A DNA stretch of 64,000 nt, from the NCBI GenBank assembly GCA_963841455.1, contig CAWJCU010000003.1, forward strand, positions 248,001 through 312,000, read 5' to 3'. Shown in pieces: positions 60,967 through 64,000 of the stretch; positions within the stretch are counted from its first letter, which is position 1, and the number at the start of each line of letters is the position of its first letter. The notes under the pieces are model-generated. The model did not search any database and was not told the origin of the DNA. It saw nothing but the letters and a program-made list of their open reading frames with translations. The stretch comes from JAWVFM01 sp963841455 (GTDB taxonomy: Bacteria; Actinomycetota; Thermoleophilia; Solirubrobacterales; 70-9). A program made the position numbers and the translations under genes.

Positions 60967-61350
60967 ATGACCACTCGGCCCGAGCAACTTGCCCGCGACC
61001 TCTTCGGCGCCTACGGCGAGGGCGACCTCGACACGGTTCGCGGCCTCCTCGCCGACAAATTAATCAGCTACATCACAAACGCCGACGCGGGCGTGGACCG
61101 AGTCGAGGGCGCCGAGGCATTCATGGCCCGGTTGCCGGATACCTCCGAGGCGGAGCTCACCACTTCGGTCACCCAGGTCGTCGCTATCGACGACGAACGG
61201 GTGATGACGATGGTCGAGATCAAGGCCGAGCGACACGACAGGACCCTTCACAACTTCGCCGCTTTCCTCGCCCGCGTGGCAGACGGTCGGATCGCCGAGC
61301 TCTGGATGGTCGACGCGAAGCCGGCTTACAGCGACGAGTTCTGGTCCTGA
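60967..61350 (+). CDS. SnoaL/NTF2-like protein
   Basis: Intact 127-residue NTF2-fold protein. It starts MTTRPEQLARDLFGAYGEGD, with LDTVRGLLADKLISYIT, GAEAFMARLPDTSEAELTTS, VMTMVEIKAERHDRTLHNFA and ADGRIAELWMVDAKPAYSDE, ending FWS. It probably binds or isomerises a small ligand. Its ending matches the protein at 39605. A TATAGA box (60954-60959) lies 7 bases before the ATG, again without a Shine-Dalgarno sequence. It is divergent from the E1alpha gene. Confidence 0.78.
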   Translation: MTTRPEQLARDLFGAYGEGDLDTVRGLLADKLISYITNADAGVDRVEGAEAFMARLPDTSEAELTTSVTQVVAIDDERVMTMVEIKAERHDRTLHNFAAFLARVADGRIAELWMVDAKPAYSDEFWS

Positions 61351-61354
61351 GCGC

Positions 61355-61852
61355 CTACCGCTTCGGGTAGTTGCACTTGAGAACGCCGGTGAAGGTGACG
61401 GCGTCGGCGCCGTCCGCCGAGTAAGCCGGGCTGAACCCAACGCCCATCAGCTTCCCGTGCTTGGCGAACCGGACCTGGCCGCTCCCCGGCGACGGGAACG
61501 GCGGCCGGTTGAGGTTGCTGTAGCGCGTGCCGTCGGTTGCCGCAAAGACGACGTACGGGTCCGCGTTGGGCCCGAGGGTGAGCTGGTAGTCGTGGAACCC
61601 GCTGAACTCCTCGATCCGAACATGGAGGTACTTCTGGCCGTCGGGGTGGGGTGTCGTCGCGAAGAAGCCGCGCTTGTTCTTCACGCACTTCGCCGTAAAG
61701 AACGTCGCGACGATGTGATCGCTCGAATCGATGACCCTCAGGTAATGAGTCCGGGCGGCGGCAATCGGAGCAGCCGCGAGCATCAGGGCGACGGCAGCGA
61801 CACCGACACCGACCCGCCGGCGCATTGCGGCGGATCGTGGATTCACGCTCAC
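61355..61852 (-). CDS. Secreted hypothetical protein
   Basis: Intact 165-residue protein with a signal peptide (RRRVGVGVAAVALMLAAAP, IAAARTHY). The mature domain begins HYLRVIDSSDHIVATFFTAK and continues KRGFFATTPHPDGQKYLHVR, FHDYQLTLGPNADPYVVFAA, GQVRFAKHGKLMGVGFSPAY and FTGVLKCNYPKR, with two Cys that could pair. GTG at 61852 is the first start; an ATG at 61825 (MRRRVGVGV) gives a more usual signal peptide. No family is recognised. It lies between the two 2-oxoacid dehydrogenase loci and ends 4 bases from the convergent NTF2-like gene. Confidence 0.6.
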   Translation of the reverse strand: MSVNPRSAAMRRRVGVGVAAVALMLAAAPIAAARTHYLRVIDSSDHIVATFFTAKCVKNKRGFFATTPHPDGQKYLHVRIEEFSGFHDYQLTLGPNADPYVVFAATDGTRYSNLNRPPFPSPGSGQVRFAKHGKLMGVGFSPAYSADGADAVTFTGVLKCNYPKR

Positions 61853-61886
61853 CGTAGGTCGAGCCTACTCCACGACCTTCAGTGAG

Positions 61887-63197
61887 CTAGAGCGCCAGGC
61901 CCAGCGGTTCCTCCAGCAGCGTCCTGATCCGCGCCAGGAACTCGGCGCCGTCGGCGCCGTAGAGGATGCGGTGGTCGCAGGCGAGGGTGACGGGCATCAG
62001 GTGCGCGGTTGTGATCTCGCCGTCGCGGACCGCCGGCTTCTCGACGATCGCACCGACGGCAAGGATCCCGGCCTGCGGCGAGTTGATGACCGCCGAGAAG
62101 CTCGAGATGCCGAACATGCCGAGATTCGAGACGGTGAACGTGCCGCCGGAGAGCTCCGGCGGGGTGACCGAGCCGTCGCGCACACGGGCGGCGAGGGCGC
62201 GGGTCTCGGTGGCGATCTGGCGCAGGCCCTTGAGGTCGGCGTCGAAGACGGTGGGGACGACGAGCGCGTCCTGCGCAGCGACGGCCACGCCGACGTTGAC
62301 GCGCGAGTAGAGCTCGAACTTGCCGTCGCGGTAGGCGCCGTTCGCGCGTGGGAACTCGCGCAGGGCCAGCGCGCACGCCTTCACGACCATGTCGTTGAAC
62401 GACGGGACGACGTCGCCCTCGCCGGCGGCCGCCTTGAGCGCGGTGCGGCCCCTGACCGCCGCGGACATGTCGACCTCGGCATCGAGGTAGAAGTGGGGCG
62501 CGGTCGCCTTCGACTCGGCCATGCGCCGGGCGACCGTCTGCTGGAGCTTCGTGAGCTCGACGACTTCGGTCGTTCCCTTCGCGGTCTCCGGCTTCTCGCG
62601 GGCGCCCGGGGTGGGCCCGGCCGGCGCGCCGGCGGCCCGAGCCGGCACGGCAGCGGCAGGAGCCGGCGCCGGGATCGCAGCGGCCGCGCTCTCGACGTCG
62701 GCCTTGATGATCCGCCCGCCCGGCCCCGAGCCGTTGAGCGCCGGCGAGGTCGACGCCGCGCTCGCGAGCCATGCGCTTGGCGAGGGGGGACGCCTTGACA
62801 CGTCCGCCTCCTTCGACTCGGGTCGGCGGAGGATGAGGCGTGGCCGTGAGCGCCGGCGCCGCCGCAGCGAACGCGCGACTTCCGTCGTCGTTGGCCCACG
62901 AACGCCGACTTCCGTCGTTGTGGTCGACGCAACTGGGCGTTCGGCTGGGGGTGTCTCCCCGGCCTCGCCCACTCGCGCGATCACCTCGCCGATCGGCAGC
63001 GTGTCCCCCTCCTGAGCCACGATCTCGGTCAGCGTCCCGGCGACGTCGGCCTCGAAGACCATGTTCGCCTTGTCGGTCTCGATCTCTACGAGCTCGTCGC
63101 CGAGCGCGACCTCGTCGCCGACCGACTTGATCCAGCGCAGGATCGTGCCCTCCTCCATCGAGTCGGAGAGGCGGGGCATGACGATGTCCTGCGCCAT
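61887..63197 (-). CDS. Second 2-oxoacid dehydrogenase E2 (acetyltransferase-like)
   Basis: E2 component of about 436 residues. Lipoyl domain: IVMPRLSDSMEEGTILRWIK with ELVEIETDKANMVFEADVAG. Between about residues 105 and 145 the frame slips and returns: another frame reads MARERGVDLAG, part of the E3-binding domain that resumes as GSGPGGRIIKADVESAAAA. Catalytic domain: KLQQTVARRMAESKATAPHF, VPSFNDMVVKACALALREFP, GTFTVSNLGMFGISSFSAV, INSPQAGILAVGAI and the active-site ACDHRILYGADGAEFLA. It resembles pyruvate-type E2 more than the copy at 57465. It starts within the last base of the E1beta stop (TGATG). Confidence 0.9.
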   Translation of the reverse strand: MAQDIVMPRLSDSMEEGTILRWIKSVGDEVALGDELVEIETDKANMVFEADVAGTLTEIVAQEGDTLPIGEVIARVGEAGETPPAERPVASTTTTEVGVRGPTTTEVARSLRRRRRSRPRLILRRPESKEADVSRRPPSPSAWLASAASTSPALNGSGPGGRIIKADVESAAAAIPAPAPAAAVPARAAGAPAGPTPGAREKPETAKGTTEVVELTKLQQTVARRMAESKATAPHFYLDAEVDMSAAVRGRTALKAAAGEGDVVPSFNDMVVKACALALREFPRANGAYRDGKFELYSRVNVGVAVAAQDALVVPTVFDADLKGLRQIATETRALAARVRDGSVTPPELSGGTFTVSNLGMFGISSFSAVINSPQAGILAVGAIVEKPAVRDGEITTAHLMPVTLACDHRILYGADGAEFLARIRTLLEEPLGLAL

Positions 63198-64000
63198 CAG
63201 ACCGCGCCTTCCAGCGAGGCGAGCACGGCGCTCACGACGTGCTCCGCGTGCGGGATCGCCGACTGCTCGAGCCGCTTCGCGTAGGGCATCGGCACGTCGG
63301 CTCCGGTGACGCGCTGGATCGGGGCGTCGAGCTCGTCGAAGGCCTGCTCCTGGATCAGCGCCGCGAGGTTGGCGCCGACGCCACCGTGCGGCCAGCCCTC
63401 CTCGACGATGACCGCGTGGTTGGTCTTCGCGACCGACTCGAGGATCGTGTCGAGGTCGAGGGGGCGAAGCGTCCGCGGGTCGATCACCTCGGCCTCGACG
63501 CCGTGCTCGTTGGCGAGGGTCTTCGCCGCCTCCTCGGCGACCTGCGCCATCTTGAGGATGCCGACGATCGTCACGTCCGTGCCCTCGCGGCGGATGGCGG
63601 CCTCGCCGAATGGCAGGACGTGGTCACCGTCGCCGTTCTCGGGGACCTCGCCGCGCGCGCCGTAGAGGGTCTCGTGCTCGATGAAGATCACCGGGTTGTC
63701 GTCGCGGATCGACGCCTTCAGCAGGCCCTTGCCGTCGGCGGGGGTCGAGGGGCAGGCGACGAGCAGGCCGGGGATCTGGAGGAACATCGCCTCGAAGCTG
63801 TGCGAGTGGGTGGGCCCGAGCTGGTGGCCGCCGCCGCCCGGCATCCGCACGACGAGCGGCACCCGCGCCTGGCCGTTGAACATGTACGGGATCGAGGCCG
63901 CGTGGTTGATCATCTGGTCGAACGCGAGCAGCGCGAAGTTGACCGTCATCAGCTCGACGATCGGCCGCAGGCCCGGCCATCGCCGAGCCGACGCCGATGC
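63197..64000 (-). CDS. Second 2-oxoacid dehydrogenase E1 beta subunit (partial, runs off window)
   Basis: C-terminal 265 or so residues of an E1beta chain; the start lies beyond the window. Family segments: VELMTVNFALLAFDQMINHA (after a shift near 63955), VPLVVRMPGGGGHQLGPTHS, HSFEAMFLQIPGLLVACPS, TPADGKGLLKASIRDDNPVI and VIVEEGWPHGGVGANLAALI, then RVTGADVPMPYAKRLEQSAI. The one-base overlap with the E2 ATG shows the two are translated together. It differs from the E1beta at 58684 in these motifs and looks pyruvate-dehydrogenase-like. An E1alpha gene would be expected just beyond 64000. Confidence 0.9.
   Translation of the reverse strand, partial: ASASARRWPGLRPIVELMTVNFALLAFDQMINHAASIPYMFNGQARVPLVVRMPGGGGHQLGPTHSHSFEAMFLQIPGLLVACPSTPADGKGLLKASIRDDNPVIFIEHETLYGARGEVPENGDGDHVLPFGEAAIRREGTDVTIVGILKMAQVAEEAAKTLANEHGVEAEVIDPRTLRPLDLDTILESVAKTNHAVIVEEGWPHGGVGANLAALIQEQAFDELDAPIQRVTGADVPMPYAKRLEQSAIPHAEHVVSAVLASLEGAV

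Overview
The window is about 70% GC, densely packed and strongly actinobacterial. It carries F420-dependent enzyme families (an MSMEG_2256-type LLM oxidoreductase and a Rv1155-type PPOX protein), DUF3089, DUF3105 and DUF3556 proteins, many GTG starts, 1- to 4-base start/stop overlaps, and several promoters whose -10 box sits 6-10 bases before the start codon. I infer a soil-type Actinomycetota chromosome, most likely Thermoleophilia/Solirubrobacterales. No rRNA, insertion sequence, prophage or CRISPR array is visible, and no stretch over 300 bases lacks a gene.

Data quality matters for every use of this sequence. About 25 of some 70 genes, including housekeeping genes, change reading frame one or more times, almost always as if one extra base were present. 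The conserved protein continues in the next frame, so these look like sequencing or assembly indels and not true pseudogenes. Such genes are given as one span with the shift noted.

Layout. 1-6.1 kb: a cell-surface polysaccharide locus (flippase end, three glycosyltransferases, a sugar-phosphate transferase, GNAT and FemAB-like transferases). 6.1-9.5 kb: a metF - hydrolase - DUF3105 - SDR operon on the minus strand. 9.6-12.2 kb: a DrrA/DrrB-like ABC exporter with a palindromic operator. 12.3-20.2 kb: a secreted DUF3089 hydrolase, then a 2-hydroxyacid locus with an FMN oxidase facing a benzoylformate-decarboxylase-like enzyme, a FAD/Fe-S dehydrogenase and an HSL-type esterase. 20.4-24.6 kb: a secreted protein and the operon small protein - acyl-CoA ligase - DUF1697 - acpS. 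24.6-30.7 kb: a zinc-ribbon membrane protein, PPOX, VOC, TfoX and NTF2-like genes, then a DUF3556 membrane protein coupled to a phytoene-desaturase-like flavoprotein. 30.7-32.9 kb: a MFS exporter and divergent TetR with two matching operators. 32.9-39.4 kb: large secreted DUF11 and beta-helix proteins with a methyltransferase. 39.6-46 kb: a diguanylate cyclase, an acidic repeat protein, a fatty acid hydroxylase, glutamate dehydrogenase, two tRNA-Ala genes and a PD-(D/E)XK nuclease whose end lies antisense in a tRNA. 46-52.2 kb: a redox/lipid catabolism cluster (acyl-CoA dehydrogenase, LLM, membrane zincin, aldo/keto reductase; divergent monooxygenase-like and HSDL2-like genes). 52.2-54.6 kb: rhomboid protease, small secreted proteins and a F420 PPOX. 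54.6-64 kb: 2-oxoacid metabolism, with an operon E1alpha - E1beta - E2 - leucine-dehydrogenase-like - lipB - lipA, and a second E1beta/E2 pair running off the window edge.

Functional reading. The last operon links deamination of branched-chain amino acids, oxidative decarboxylation of the 2-oxoacid and the lipoylation needed by E2. The 12-20 kb locus could oxidise both enantiomers of an aromatic 2-hydroxyacid to the 2-oxoacid and decarboxylate it. These pathway readings are inferred from family membership and gene order.
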